From: Burkholderiales bacterium GJ-E10
Lineage (GTDB): Bacteria; Pseudomonadota; Gammaproteobacteria; Burkholderiales; Burkholderiaceae_F
Direction of reading: 5' to 3'
Assembly: GCA_000828975.1 (NCBI GenBank)
Contig: AP014683.1
Span: 1,941,700-2,005,699 of the forward strand
Length of the DNA: 64,000 nucleotides
Below, piece after piece: positions 48,767 to 56,902 of the stretch (position 1 is the first letter of the stretch; each line of letters starts with the position of its first letter). The position numbers and the translations under genes are program-made. The notes beneath the pieces are model-generated. The model was not told where the DNA came from. It worked only from the letters and a program-made list of their open reading frames with translations, and did not search any database.

Positions 48767-50943
48767 CCCCGCCGCCACCGGTGGAATCGCTCCAGCCACG
48801 CCGGCGCCGCCTTGGGCGCATGCGCACGTCGCCATGCCCCGGCCGCATATTTGTTGGCTTCGGCGAGCGTCGGGTAGGTGTGGATGGTGGAGAGGATCTT
48901 CTTCAAGCCCAGATCCCAGCGCATGGCCAGCACGAATTCCGCAAGCAGATCCCCGGCGTGTTCGCCGACGATGGTCACGCCCAGGATGCGGTCGCGCCCG
49001 GGTTCGGTCAGCACCTTGACGAAGCCTTCTGTCGCACCGTCGGCGATGGCGCGATCGAGGTCGTCGATGCCGTAGCGCGTGACTTCGACGGCGATGCCGC
49101 GCTCGCGCGCATCCTGTTCGTTCAGGCCGACGCGCGCCACTTCCGGGTCGATGAACGTGGCCCAGGGGACGACGCGGTAGTCGACCGCAAAGCGGCGGAA
49201 GTCGCCGAACAACGCGTTGACGGCGGCGTACCACGCCTGATGCGCGGCGGTATGGGTGAACTGGTAGGGGCCGGCGACGTCGCCCGCGGCATAGATGTTG
49301 GGGTAGATCGTCTCCAGGTATTCGTTGGTGACGACGGTGCGGTTCGTCTCGATGCCGAGTTCTTCGAGCCCGTAGCCGGTGAGCCGGGCCGTGCGGCCCA
49401 CGGCGCAGACCAGTGCGTCGAAGGCGATTCGGCGGGTTTCGCCGCCGTGTTCCACGACGAGGAACTTCTCCGCGTCCGCTCGTTCGCAGCGCAGCGCCTT
49501 GTGCCCGGTGAGCACTTCCACGCCGTCGGCTTCCAGCGCGGCCTTCGCGAGCGCCGACACCTCCTCGTCTTCCCGGCCCAGGATACGCGGCGCCATTTCC
49601 ACTTGATGCACGCGCGAGCCCAGGCGGGCGAGGGCCTGCGCGAGTTCGGAGCCGATCGGGCCGCCGCCCAGCACCACCACGCGGGCCGGGGCGTCGTCGA
49701 GCCGGGCGAATGCGTCCCAGAGCGTATCGCTGGTGAGGTACCCCACGTCCTCGATGCCCGGCAGCGGCGGCACGAAGGGGCGCGCACCTGCCGCGATCAC
49801 GATGCTGCGGGTGGTCAGGCGCCGCGTGGTGCCGTCGCTGCCCTGGATCTCCACCGTCCAGGGGTCGACGATGCGTGCACGGCCGAGGACGACATCGACG
49901 CCCAGCGCGGTATAGCGCTCGACGCTGTCGTGCGGTGCGACCGCGCCGATCACGGCATGCACGCGCTCCATCACCTTGCGGAAGGGGACACGCACCGATT
50001 CCGGCGCCTCCAATCCGTAGCGATCCGCATGGCGCATCTGGTGCGCGAGCTTGGCGCTCCGGATCAGCGCCTTGCTCGGTACGCAGCCGTAGTTCAGGCA
50101 GTCCCCGCCCATCTTTTCCGCTTCGACCAGGGTCACCTTGGCGCGAACCGCCGCCGCGATGTAGGCGGTGACGAGTCCCGCGGCGCCGGCGCCGATCACC
50201 ACGAGATTGCGGTCGAAGCACTTGGGGCGAGGCCAGCGCGCGTAGACGCGGCGTCTGCGCAGGCTGCGCGCAACCGTGCGGCCGATCCAGGGAAGGACCG
50301 CGAGCAGCGCGAAGGACCCGAGCACGGCGGGAGAGAGGATGCCGGACAGATGCCGCAGCCCTGCGAGCCGCGTGCCCGCATTGACGTAGATCACCGTCGC
50401 CGGGAACATGCCGACCTGGCTCACCCAATAGAACGTGGTCGCGCGCATCGCGGTCAATCCGGACAGCAGATTGACGAGGAAGAACGGGAACACGGGCACG
50501 AGCCGCAGCGTGAGAAGATAGAGCGCACCGTCGCGCCGGATTCCCGCATCGATGATCTTCATCCGCTGCGCGAAGCGGCGATCCACCGCGTCGCGCAGCA
50601 CATGGCGGGCGACGAGGAAGGCCCCCAGTGCGCCGACGCTGGAGCCGAAGGAGACGAGCACCGTTCCCCACAGCAGCCCGAACAGCGCGCCGCCCGCCAG
50701 GGTCAGGAGCGCCGCGCCCGGCAGGGAGAGCCCGGCCATCACGAGGTACGCGGCGAAGAAGATCGCCGCGCCGAGAACGGGATTGGCGGCGCGCCACGCG
50801 CGCGTCGCATCGAGATGCGCCTGGAGCCCGGCGAGCGTGAACTCGTGCGGAAGTCCCAGCGCAAAAAAGACCGCGATCGCGGCGACGACGAGGACGAGGA
50901 CCGCCGCGCGCGGAACGCCGCGACGGTTTGCGGTCGGTGTCAT
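48763..50943 (-). CDS. TVP38/TMEM64 (DedA-like) membrane domain fused to a mercuric-reductase-like flavoprotein
   Basis: The 726-residue protein joins an N-terminal TVP38/TMEM64 membrane domain (about 10-235; GAALLTLAGGALFGLLWG, RLVPVFPFFLVNLLSGL) to a class I pyridine nucleotide-disulfide oxidoreductase (about 240-726; VVIGAGAAGLVTAYI, redox site GGDCLNYGCVPSK, FAD motif YAAGDVAGPY, C-terminal THTYPTLAEANKY). The redox Cys pair is intact, while the HMA domain and the C-terminal CC pair of MerA are absent. It is the second gene after arsS (ATGA overlap). A membrane-tethered thiol or metalloid reductase is the inference. Confidence 0.9.
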   Translation of the reverse strand: MTPTANRRGVPRAAVLVLVVAAIAVFFALGLPHEFTLAGLQAHLDATRAWRAANPVLGAAIFFAAYLVMAGLSLPGAALLTLAGGALFGLLWGTVLVSFGSSVGALGAFLVARHVLRDAVDRRFAQRMKIIDAGIRRDGALYLLTLRLVPVFPFFLVNLLSGLTAMRATTFYWVSQVGMFPATVIYVNAGTRLAGLRHLSGILSPAVLGSFALLAVLPWIGRTVARSLRRRRVYARWPRPKCFDRNLVVIGAGAAGLVTAYIAAAVRAKVTLVEAEKMGGDCLNYGCVPSKALIRSAKLAHQMRHADRYGLEAPESVRVPFRKVMERVHAVIGAVAPHDSVERYTALGVDVVLGRARIVDPWTVEIQGSDGTTRRLTTRSIVIAAGARPFVPPLPGIEDVGYLTSDTLWDAFARLDDAPARVVVLGGGPIGSELAQALARLGSRVHQVEMAPRILGREDEEVSALAKAALEADGVEVLTGHKALRCERADAEKFLVVEHGGETRRIAFDALVCAVGRTARLTGYGLEELGIETNRTVVTNEYLETIYPNIYAAGDVAGPYQFTHTAAHQAWYAAVNALFGDFRRFAVDYRVVPWATFIDPEVARVGLNEQDARERGIAVEVTRYGIDDLDRAIADGATEGFVKVLTEPGRDRILGVTIVGEHAGDLLAEFVLAMRWDLGLKKILSTIHTYPTLAEANKYAAGAWRRAHAPKAAPAWLERFHRWRRG

Positions 50944-51929
50944 CGCAACGTCCCGGCTTGGGTCGCCAGGGCGCCGCCGCAGATCGAGCCGTTGCCCGCC
51001 GTGCAGCCATAGCAGTGCCCGGCAACACGGATCGGCGCGCCGCGGGGATCGGTATGCAGCAGATCGCGCAGGTGCGCGGGCTGCGTTGCCGTGCGCTGCC
51101 CGCCTAGGGGCAGTCCAAGCTGTTGATTGAAGTCGCAATCGTAGAGATTGCCTTGCCAGTCGACGCTGACGAGGCTGCGGCACATCACGCCATCGAGGTT
51201 GCTCTCGCGGAAATTGGCCTGCAGCAATTGCAGGTAGCGGTTGAACTCGCCTTTCGACAACAGCATGGAGCCGAAGCGTTGAATCGGCATGTTGGTGAGG
51301 ACGTAGAGGGCGTTGAAGACGATGCCGTAATGCTCGAACAATTCGCGTTTGTATGCGGCTTCGAGCGCATGCTGCTCCGGCGGCAGCGACGGCCCTTGCG
51401 GATTGAACACGAGATTGAGCACGAGGCCGCTGCCGTCCCTCCCGTATCCGAGGTCGTTCAGCGTGCGCAGGGCGGCGATGCTCTTCTCGAACACGCCGCT
51501 GCCGCGTTGTCGGTCGACGTTTGGCGCGGCATAGCAGGGCAGCGAGGCGATGATCTCCACACCCTGCACGGCAAGAAACGCCGCAAGGCCTTCCTGGCCG
51601 GGTTCCTGCAGCACCGTGAGGTTGCAGCGGTCGAGGACGCGAACGCCGAGCGCCCGAGCCTGTGCGACGAGCCCGCGGAATCCGTCGTGCAGTTCGGGCG
51701 CGCCGCCGGTGAGATCGAGTGCTTCCACGCCGCGCGCGCGCAGTACCTCCGGAATCAAGGCAAGCGTTTGCGCGTCCATCATCTCGCGCCGGCTCGGGCC
51801 CGCGTTGACATGGCAGTGCAGACAGCTCTGATTGCAGCGGTATCCCAGGTTGACCTGGAGGGTGGTCAGTCGCGCCCGCGCGATCGCGGGAAATGCGGCG
51901 TTTTCTAGCAGGGGAAGAGTCGGAAGCAT
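50940..51929 (-). CDS. arsS: Arsenosugar biosynthesis radical SAM enzyme ArsS
   Basis: ArsS joins a 5'-deoxyadenosyl group to dimethylarsinous acid, the first arsenosugar step after ArsM. The 329-residue protein has the radical SAM motif CNQSCLHC (VNLGYRCNQSCLHCHVNAGP), DLTGGAPELH, and the C-terminal DUF3641 region with additional Cys (SLPCYAAPNV, DGVMCRSLV, YDCDFNQQLGLPL, GHCYGCTAGNGSICGG). Some homologues are selenoproteins; here the equivalent positions are Cys. It starts the arsenic part of the locus, 16 bp after the anti-sigma gene. Confidence 0.92.
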   Translation of the reverse strand: MLPTLPLLENAAFPAIARARLTTLQVNLGYRCNQSCLHCHVNAGPSRREMMDAQTLALIPEVLRARGVEALDLTGGAPELHDGFRGLVAQARALGVRVLDRCNLTVLQEPGQEGLAAFLAVQGVEIIASLPCYAAPNVDRQRGSGVFEKSIAALRTLNDLGYGRDGSGLVLNLVFNPQGPSLPPEQHALEAAYKRELFEHYGIVFNALYVLTNMPIQRFGSMLLSKGEFNRYLQLLQANFRESNLDGVMCRSLVSVDWQGNLYDCDFNQQLGLPLGGQRTATQPAHLRDLLHTDPRGAPIRVAGHCYGCTAGNGSICGGALATQAGTLR

Positions 51930-51945
51930 GATGGGATATACGGGG

Positions 51946-52164
51946 TTAGTTCCCGCCGTGTTTTGCGTCCGGGGATTCCCCCGGTTCGTTTTCGCCGCGT
52001 GCGTAGCCGCGCAGAAGGCGACGCAGGGCCCTCATCTGCGCATCGAAGTTGCGGCAACCGGCACAAAAGAGCAGGTGCATTTGCAGCGACAGGCGCTCGG
52101 CGAGCGTCAGCTTGCGATCCTGATTCTCCGACATCAATCGGGTGGCATTGCGGCAGGTCAGCAT
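51946..52164 (-). CDS. Zinc-finger (zf-HC2-type) anti-sigma factor
   Basis: The 72-residue protein has the HC2 pattern (CRNATRLMSENQDRKL, then QMHLLFCAGCRNF with H-x3-C-x2-C). It has no membrane segment, so it is a small cytoplasmic zinc-containing anti-sigma protein of the ZAS type. The ATG at 52164 lies inside the end of the sigma gene (7-bp overlap), the usual pairing for sigma and anti-sigma. Confidence 0.85.
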   Translation of the reverse strand: MLTCRNATRLMSENQDRKLTLAERLSLQMHLLFCAGCRNFDAQMRALRRLLRGYARGENEPGESPDAKHGGN

Positions 52165-52772
52165 ATGGTTTCTCCTGCCACGAACCAGCGGCCGCTCAGA
52201 CATTCGCGCAGGCGCAGCCGGGCGCGGTGCAGCATCACGTTGCAGTTGCCGACCGTGATGCCCAGGACATCACAAATTTCCCGGGTGTCCATTTCCACGA
52301 ATTCGCGCATCATGAACGCGCGTGCCTGTTTGCCGGGAAGGTGTTCGAGGCAGGCCTCGAAGATGATCCAGAACTGCCGGTTGCGCATCGCACCCTCGGG
52401 GTCCATCCAACGCGCTGGTTGTGCATCTTCGGTCCAGTGGCCGCGCTGATCGAACAGTGCGGAAAAATCTTCCTCTTCCTCGTCCTCGCGCAGCAAGCGG
52501 CTCGCCTCGACGAGGCGATGCCGCTGGCGCAGGGTGTCGGCAATCTTGTTTTTCAGGATGCCGAACACCCAGGTCTTGAGCGCCGCATGCCCACCGAACG
52601 ATGCGGCGTTCTTCAGGGCACCGACCAAGGCGTCCTGCACGGCGTCCTCCGCCAGGGCGGCATCGTGCAACTGCAGGGTGGCGAACTTGGTCATTTGCCG
52701 ACGCAGATCCTGCAGGAAGACCGGGTCGCGCAGGCTGGTGTCGGGTTCCGGCGTGGGGGCGGCATCGGTCAT
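52158..52772 (-). CDS. ECF-family RNA polymerase sigma factor
   Basis: The 204-residue protein has region 2 (DPVFLQDLRRQMTKFATLQL; DAVQDALVGALKN; KTWVFGILKNKIADTLRQR) and region 4 (ARAFMMREFVEMDTREICD, ITVGNCNVMLHRARLRLRE). Between them is an acidic insert (EDEEEEDFSALFDQ). It is encoded directly after bufABC and before its anti-sigma. The repeated GTAA-type promoter candidates in this locus are its most likely targets. Confidence 0.93.
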   Translation of the reverse strand: MTDAAPTPEPDTSLRDPVFLQDLRRQMTKFATLQLHDAALAEDAVQDALVGALKNAASFGGHAALKTWVFGILKNKIADTLRQRHRLVEASRLLREDEEEEDFSALFDQRGHWTEDAQPARWMDPEGAMRNRQFWIIFEACLEHLPGKQARAFMMREFVEMDTREICDVLGITVGNCNVMLHRARLRLRECLSGRWFVAGETIC

Positions 52773-52825
52773 GCGTGGGCGTCCTGGGCGGAAACGCGTG
52801 GGATTGTACGGAGGTCGGCATACGC

Positions 52826-53644
52826 TCACGACTCGAACCGGAATTCGCAGAACCGCCCCGCGGCAAGATGTTCGGCGAGCGCCGCTTCGGCCGCAAACTC
52901 GGGGTCGCCGGCGGCGCTTTCCTCGAGGGCGCGACCCAGGGGGGTCCCGGCGCAAAGGGTCCGAGCGAATCGCCAGGCGCCTTCCGGCATCCGGTTGAGA
53001 TGGATGCCTGCATCCTCGGTGTCACCGCGCCATTCCACGAGGAGATGCACCGGTCCGTCGCCCGGGTCGATTGCGCGCATTGCCTCGTCGTCGCCTGCCA
53101 ACACCGCGCTCCAGATCGCGTCCACGGGCGCGGCGGCGCGTAGAAACCCGATGGCGGGTCGCGGCTCGAATCGCAGGCGTTCCGCGTTTGCCCAATGCAC
53201 GGCACCCAGCGAGCGCGGGTCGAGGGCCTCCACATCGGGGGCGTGCAGGGCGTGGTTGACCGCGCGCTCGAGCGCGGCGACATCGGGCAGGTACGCCGCA
53301 AGCCCCGGGTGTGCAAGAACCGGCTCGAACGTCCGCAGGAAATCGGGGAATTCCGCGCCGTATTCGTCCAGCCAGGTCGTCCGGGCCCAGTGCCCGGCGA
53401 GAAACGCAAGGGCCGTACCGTGGAAAAACTCCTCGCCGACGAGCTTGCGTACCGCGGGGTAGCCTAGGCCCAAGGCGTTGACCAGCGTCGAGGCGGCGGT
53501 GTTGCGGTAAATGGCCAGGCGCTCGCCGGGTGGGATCGCGTCGGCGACGAGTAGCGGCAGCGCGGCGGCGAAATCGCCGCCGGCGATGCCTGCGTGCCAG
53601 GCGCGTTGCACCTCACGCAGCGACGGCGGCGCGTTCATGGCCAT
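52826..53644 (-). CDS. bufC: Bufferin cluster protein BufC-like (DUF2063)
   Basis: The 272-residue protein has the DUF2063 N-terminal domain (LREVQRAWHAGIAGG; RLAIYRNTAASTLVNALGLGYPAVRKLVGEEFF) and a C-terminal HvfC-like part (PAIGFLRAAAPVDAIW; GAWRFARTL). DUF2063 proteins act as partners of the MNIO enzyme in peptide recognition. It overlaps the end of the MNIO gene by about 30 bp, implying coupled translation. An ATG at 53638 is an alternative start. Confidence 0.9.
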   Translation of the reverse strand: MAMNAPPSLREVQRAWHAGIAGGDFAAALPLLVADAIPPGERLAIYRNTAASTLVNALGLGYPAVRKLVGEEFFHGTALAFLAGHWARTTWLDEYGAEFPDFLRTFEPVLAHPGLAAYLPDVAALERAVNHALHAPDVEALDPRSLGAVHWANAERLRFEPRPAIGFLRAAAPVDAIWSAVLAGDDEAMRAIDPGDGPVHLLVEWRGDTEDAGIHLNRMPEGAWRFARTLCAGTPLGRALEESAAGDPEFAAEAALAEHLAAGRFCEFRFES

Positions 53645-54530
53645 TTCTCGTCAGGACGGCGTCCGCGAGCTGCGCCTCGTCGATCAGCGTTGCGAGCGGC
53701 GGGATGTCGGTGTCCCATTCGATGAGCGTGGGAACCGGACCGAAGCGGTGCAACGCCTCGGCGTAGAGGTCCCAGACCTCGGCGCAGACGCGGGAGCCGT
53801 GGTTGTCGATGCGCAACACGCGGCCGCCGCCGAAGTCGCGCAGCGCGTGTCCGGCGAGATGGATCTCGCCGACCGTCTCCGGCGGCAACGCGGCGAGATA
53901 GTCGCGCGTCGACCAGCCGTGGTTGGAAGCGCTGACGTAGAGGTTGTTGACGTCGCAGAGGATGCCGCAACCGGTGCGCTGCGCCACCTCGACCAGAAAC
54001 TCCCATTCGGGAATCGGCGAATGGCGGTAGCGCAGATAGCTCGACGGATTCTCGACCAGGATGCGGCGCCCCAGCGCGGTCTGCGCGTGGTCGACGTTGC
54101 GGACGACGACGGCGAGGGCCTCCTCGGTCATCGGCAGCGGCAGCAGATCGGCCAGGTAGGTGTGATCGACGACGTTCCAGGACAGGTGTTCGGATACGAG
54201 TCCCGGCTCGAACCGGCCGATCGCGTCGCGCAGGCGCGCGAGGTGCGCCTCCGACAGACCTTCGGCAGATCCCAGCGACAGTGCGACGCCGTGCAGGGAG
54301 ATCGGGTAGTCGCGGCGCACGCGATCGAGGGTGGCGGGCGTCGGCCCGCCACCCAGGTAGTTCTCGGAGTGGACCTCGAACCATGCGACATCCGGCCGGG
54401 CTTCGAGCACGTCCCGATGATGCGGGAAACGCAGCCCGATCCCCGCCCGCGCCGGGATGGATGTTGCCCCGTTCCGCCCGCAGGACGCGGCGGGGGGGAT
54501 GGTGGTCGCTTGGTCCACTACCGCTCCCAT
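53613..54530 (-). CDS. bufB: MNIO-family enzyme BufB (DUF692)
   Basis: This multinuclear non-heme iron-dependent oxidative enzyme modifies Cys residues in the bufferin precursor. The 305-residue TIM-barrel protein shows the DUF692 motifs: GIGLRFPHH, FEVHSENYLG, ISLHGVALSLG, LVSEHLSWN, LVENPSSYL, CDVNNLYVSASNH and LAGHA, with the expected His/Glu/Asp/Asn metal ligands. It follows the precursor gene by 9 bp. Hydrolase or xylose-isomerase annotations of this family are outdated. Confidence 0.94.
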   Translation of the reverse strand: MGAVVDQATTIPPAASCGRNGATSIPARAGIGLRFPHHRDVLEARPDVAWFEVHSENYLGGGPTPATLDRVRRDYPISLHGVALSLGSAEGLSEAHLARLRDAIGRFEPGLVSEHLSWNVVDHTYLADLLPLPMTEEALAVVVRNVDHAQTALGRRILVENPSSYLRYRHSPIPEWEFLVEVAQRTGCGILCDVNNLYVSASNHGWSTRDYLAALPPETVGEIHLAGHALRDFGGGRVLRIDNHGSRVCAEVWDLYAEALHRFGPVPTLIEWDTDIPPLATLIDEAQLADAVLTRNGHERAAVAA

Positions 54531-54539
54531 CGTGCGGGA

Positions 54540-54872
54540 TTACGACGCGTGCAGTTTTCCGCCGGCGATCTTGTCGCAATCGCCTCCCGGCAGGAGCACG
54601 AAGGATGCCGGATCGCGCGGGATCGTGGCCTGACCGGCGCAGGAATGCGCCCCTTCGGCGCAGTCGTTGCGGCCCACGGCGTTGATGCCGTAGCACTTTT
54701 GCAGGTGCTCCTTCTTGGCGCGCATCATGTTCTGCTGGACGACGGGTGGCATCTTGCTCATGTCCATCATGCCGCCCCCCATCATCTGGGCGGAAGCGGG
54801 CATCAGTTGCAGGCCCATGGCCAGGCCAAGGGCGGCGGACAGCGCGGAGGCCGCGCTAACGGTACGAGACAT
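54540..54872 (-). CDS. bufA1: Bufferin precursor BufA1 (DUF2282), Met-rich
   Basis: This 110-residue secreted RiPP precursor has a signal peptide of about 28 residues (cleavage near PASA-Q). Residues 29-50 contain eight Met (QMMGGGMMDMSKM...NMM), and the conserved DUF2282 core has C60, C71, C78 and C99 (KCYGINAVGRNDCAEGAHSC; LPGGDCDKIAGG). In studied bufferins the Cys are modified and the peptide chelates copper in the periplasm. The Met-rich stretch is an extra, likely Cu(I)-binding, feature. Confidence 0.93.
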   Translation of the reverse strand: MSRTVSAASALSAALGLAMGLQLMPASAQMMGGGMMDMSKMPPVVQQNMMRAKKEHLQKCYGINAVGRNDCAEGAHSCAGQATIPRDPASFVLLPGGDCDKIAGGKLHAS

Positions 54873-54919
54873 AGGTTTCTCCTCGGGTTTCGGAAGCCGT
54901 CCGATATCGGACTGGAGGT

Positions 54920-54948
54920 TTGTCGGGCAGCGCGCCGTTTTCTTACAG
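54920..54948 (-). promoter_or_regulatory. ECF-type promoter candidate for bufA1-bufB-bufC-sigma
   Basis: On the minus strand TGTAAGAA (54947-54940) is followed after 14 nt by CGACA (54925-54921), about 50 bp upstream of bufA1, in the short gap after the flavoprotein gene. It would allow autoregulation of the sigma factor. Confidence 0.6.
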
Positions 54949-54962
54949 TGCGAGTGCGCTGC

Positions 54963-56084
54963 TCAATCCGTGTGTGCCGGAGCGGCGGGTGACGGCAGGG
55001 CGAAGCGGGCGATGAACCGCCGGTCGATCGCGTTTTTCCACCGCCAGGCCCATGCGCCTTCCGCGCTCCAGGGGCCAAAGGAGGCGATGGCGCGCCAGGG
55101 TCCGGTGGCAAGCAGATAAAGCCGCGTCCGCCGCGGATGATGGGCGCGCAGAGGCCGCCCGGTCATTGCCGCCACAAGATTGGCCGCCAACGGCGGACCC
55201 GCGCGAACCGCGTGGACTCCGGATCGTGCGATCGCGACATCGATCCGGGTCGATACGTCGCCGGCGGCAAAGACATCCGGGTGGGAAACGCTGCGCTGAA
55301 AGCGATCGACGGCGACGAACCCCTGGGAGTCCAAGGCGAGTTTGGACAAGCCCAGCCAGACGGGCGCGCGCACGCCCGTCGCACCCAGCACGGCGTCTGC
55401 CTTCAAGGTTCGGCCGTCGTGCAATAGCAGGCCGTCGGGGGTGCCGGCGGCATCGCAACACAGGACTTCGATTTGCGCATTCCGTAGTGCGATTTCCGCG
55501 TGGCGTCGCGCGCTCCCGGGAAAGTTCCGGAGAAGGCCGGATTCTCCGACTGCGAGTTGGATCGTTGCGGATGGACCCAAGCCCGCCCGCACGGCCAGGG
55601 CGAGTTCCACCCCGGCCGCGCCGCCCCCCACGATTGCCACCCGAAAACCCGGACTCGCGGCCGCCTGCCGACGGATCTCATGCCACCGCGCTGCAAAGGC
55701 CGGCAACGGCTTGACGGGCACGAGACGGGGCCCGAGTGCTGCGAGCGCAGAAAGATCGGATTTTCCGCCGATGTCCAGCGAGAGCAGGTCGTAGGAAATG
55801 CGGCCGTGTTGCGGCAGACAAACCATGCGCCGGTCCGCGTCGATCCCGGCCGCTGCGCACTCGACGAAGCGGGCTCCGATCCGGTCGACCCACGGGCGCA
55901 GGTCGATCCCGCATTCCTCGGCTCGATAGGTCCCGGCCATCATGCCCGGCAGCATGCCCGAATAATGCTGCCAGGAACTCGGGCTGACGAGGGTGACCCC
56001 CCAAGCTCCTGGGCATGCCTTCGCCAACCGCTCCAGAACGAAGAGGTGGGCGTGCCCGCCTCCCAAGAGGACGAGTTGCTTCAC
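54963..56084 (-). CDS. FAD-dependent pyridine nucleotide-disulfide-type oxidoreductase (NDH-2/SelD-associated type)
   Basis: The 373-residue flavoprotein starts KQLVLLGGGHAHLFVLERL, with a second nucleotide-binding motif RVAIVGGGAAGVELALAV and the FAD-binding DVFAAGDVSTR. It resembles proteins often fused or adjacent to SelD and type II NADH dehydrogenases. No redox Cys pair is seen. I chose the GTG at 56084 to match the family N terminus; a TTG at 56093 is the alternative. It lies between the DoxX and bufferin precursor genes, which suggests a redox role in the same stress response. Confidence 0.85.
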   Translation of the reverse strand: MKQLVLLGGGHAHLFVLERLAKACPGAWGVTLVSPSSWQHYSGMLPGMMAGTYRAEECGIDLRPWVDRIGARFVECAAAGIDADRRMVCLPQHGRISYDLLSLDIGGKSDLSALAALGPRLVPVKPLPAFAARWHEIRRQAAASPGFRVAIVGGGAAGVELALAVRAGLGPSATIQLAVGESGLLRNFPGSARRHAEIALRNAQIEVLCCDAAGTPDGLLLHDGRTLKADAVLGATGVRAPVWLGLSKLALDSQGFVAVDRFQRSVSHPDVFAAGDVSTRIDVAIARSGVHAVRAGPPLAANLVAAMTGRPLRAHHPRRTRLYLLATGPWRAIASFGPWSAEGAWAWRWKNAIDRRFIARFALPSPAAPAHTD

Positions 56085-56160
56085 GGTACCCAAGACCGAA
56101 GGGGCTTTACGAGGGAGGAGTGTGGGCGGGCGGGAAGGATGTTGCGGCCCATGATGTTCC

Positions 56161-56628
56161 TCATTTCAAGAAGCGCCGGGCGAGCAGATGATCGATCGAC
56201 ACCATGCCGGGGCCTCGGCTGATCAGGAAGACCAGCATCGCCGCCCACTGGATGTGCGTGGGCCACGCTTGCGGATAGACGAAGATCTCGATGAACGTCG
56301 TCATCCCCAGCATCACCAGCGCGGCGCCGCGGGTAAAGAGGCCGAGCACCAGCAGCACCGGCGTGGACAGTTCGATGCCGAGGGCCATGTGCGCGGCGAA
56401 ATCGGGCGAGAGGATCGGAACCTTGTACTCGTCGGTGAACAGTTCGATCGTCGTGTCCCAGTTGGCGAGTTTGGTCTGCGCCGAATTCCAGAATACGGTG
56501 GCCATCGCCGCCCGCGGAAGGAGCGCGAGCACGCTGTATGGAATGCATTCCAGCATCGCGATGCCCCGCCGGAGCAGGGCGATCGGTCCGGCGGGGCGCG
56601 ATGTCGAAATTGCGCAGGAATGGTTCAT
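56161..56628 (-). CDS. DoxX-family membrane protein
   Basis: The 155-residue protein has four hydrophobic segments and DoxX signatures (RAAMATVFWNSAQTKLANW; LELSTPVLLVLGLFTRGAAL-like; SRGPGMVSIDHLLAR). DoxX proteins occur regularly in bufferin operons (sometimes called BufD), where a membrane redox role is suspected. GGGAGA precedes the ATG. It is the first gene of the minus-strand locus, with an ECF-type promoter candidate upstream. Confidence 0.87.
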   Translation of the reverse strand: MNHSCAISTSRPAGPIALLRRGIAMLECIPYSVLALLPRAAMATVFWNSAQTKLANWDTTIELFTDEYKVPILSPDFAAHMALGIELSTPVLLVLGLFTRGAALVMLGMTTFIEIFVYPQAWPTHIQWAAMLVFLISRGPGMVSIDHLLARRFLK

Positions 56629-56681
56629 GTCGTGTCTCCCGGTGATTGCGGATTCGAAGCGAGTCCATGCGTTGGTTGGCC

Positions 56682-56712
56682 ATATGTCGCGGGAGACACC
56701 GCAATTCTTACG
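56682..56712 (-). promoter_or_regulatory. ECF-type promoter candidate of the DoxX gene
   Basis: On the minus strand CGTAAGAA (56712-56705) is followed after 15 nt by CGACATAT (56689-56682), 53 bp before the DoxX start. It is back-to-back with a similar plus-strand site. Confidence 0.6.
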
Positions 56713-56725
56713 CCGATTTGGCAGA

Positions 56726-56755
56726 TGTAAGAAGCGGCGTGATTCGACCGACTGA
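56726..56755 (+). promoter_or_regulatory. ECF-type promoter candidate toward the GT51 gene
   Basis: TGTAAGAA (56726-56733) is followed after 15 nt by CGACTGA (56749-56755), about 150 bp upstream of the GT51 gene start. It has the same design as the minus-strand sites of the bufferin locus. Confidence 0.55.
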
Positions 56756-56902
56756 ACGTCCAATCGGCGCAAAGGCAACGGAAATTCCGGAATCATGGGG
56801 AGGCGAACGTGAAAATCAGCCTGTTTCGTTACGGTTTGACCCCGTCCGCGGAACATGCGCGCCTGGCCTCCGACATCGGCGCGGTCTGCGAGGAGCGACG
56901 GC

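Noticed and set aside
50940..51929. ArsS as a selenoprotein
   Set aside because: The frame is complete without an in-frame TGA, and Cys codons occupy the expected positions.
53613..54530. Xylose isomerase-like or hydrolase function for the DUF692 protein
   Set aside because: The precursor peptide gene and the DUF2063 partner next to it identify it as an MNIO RiPP-modifying enzyme.
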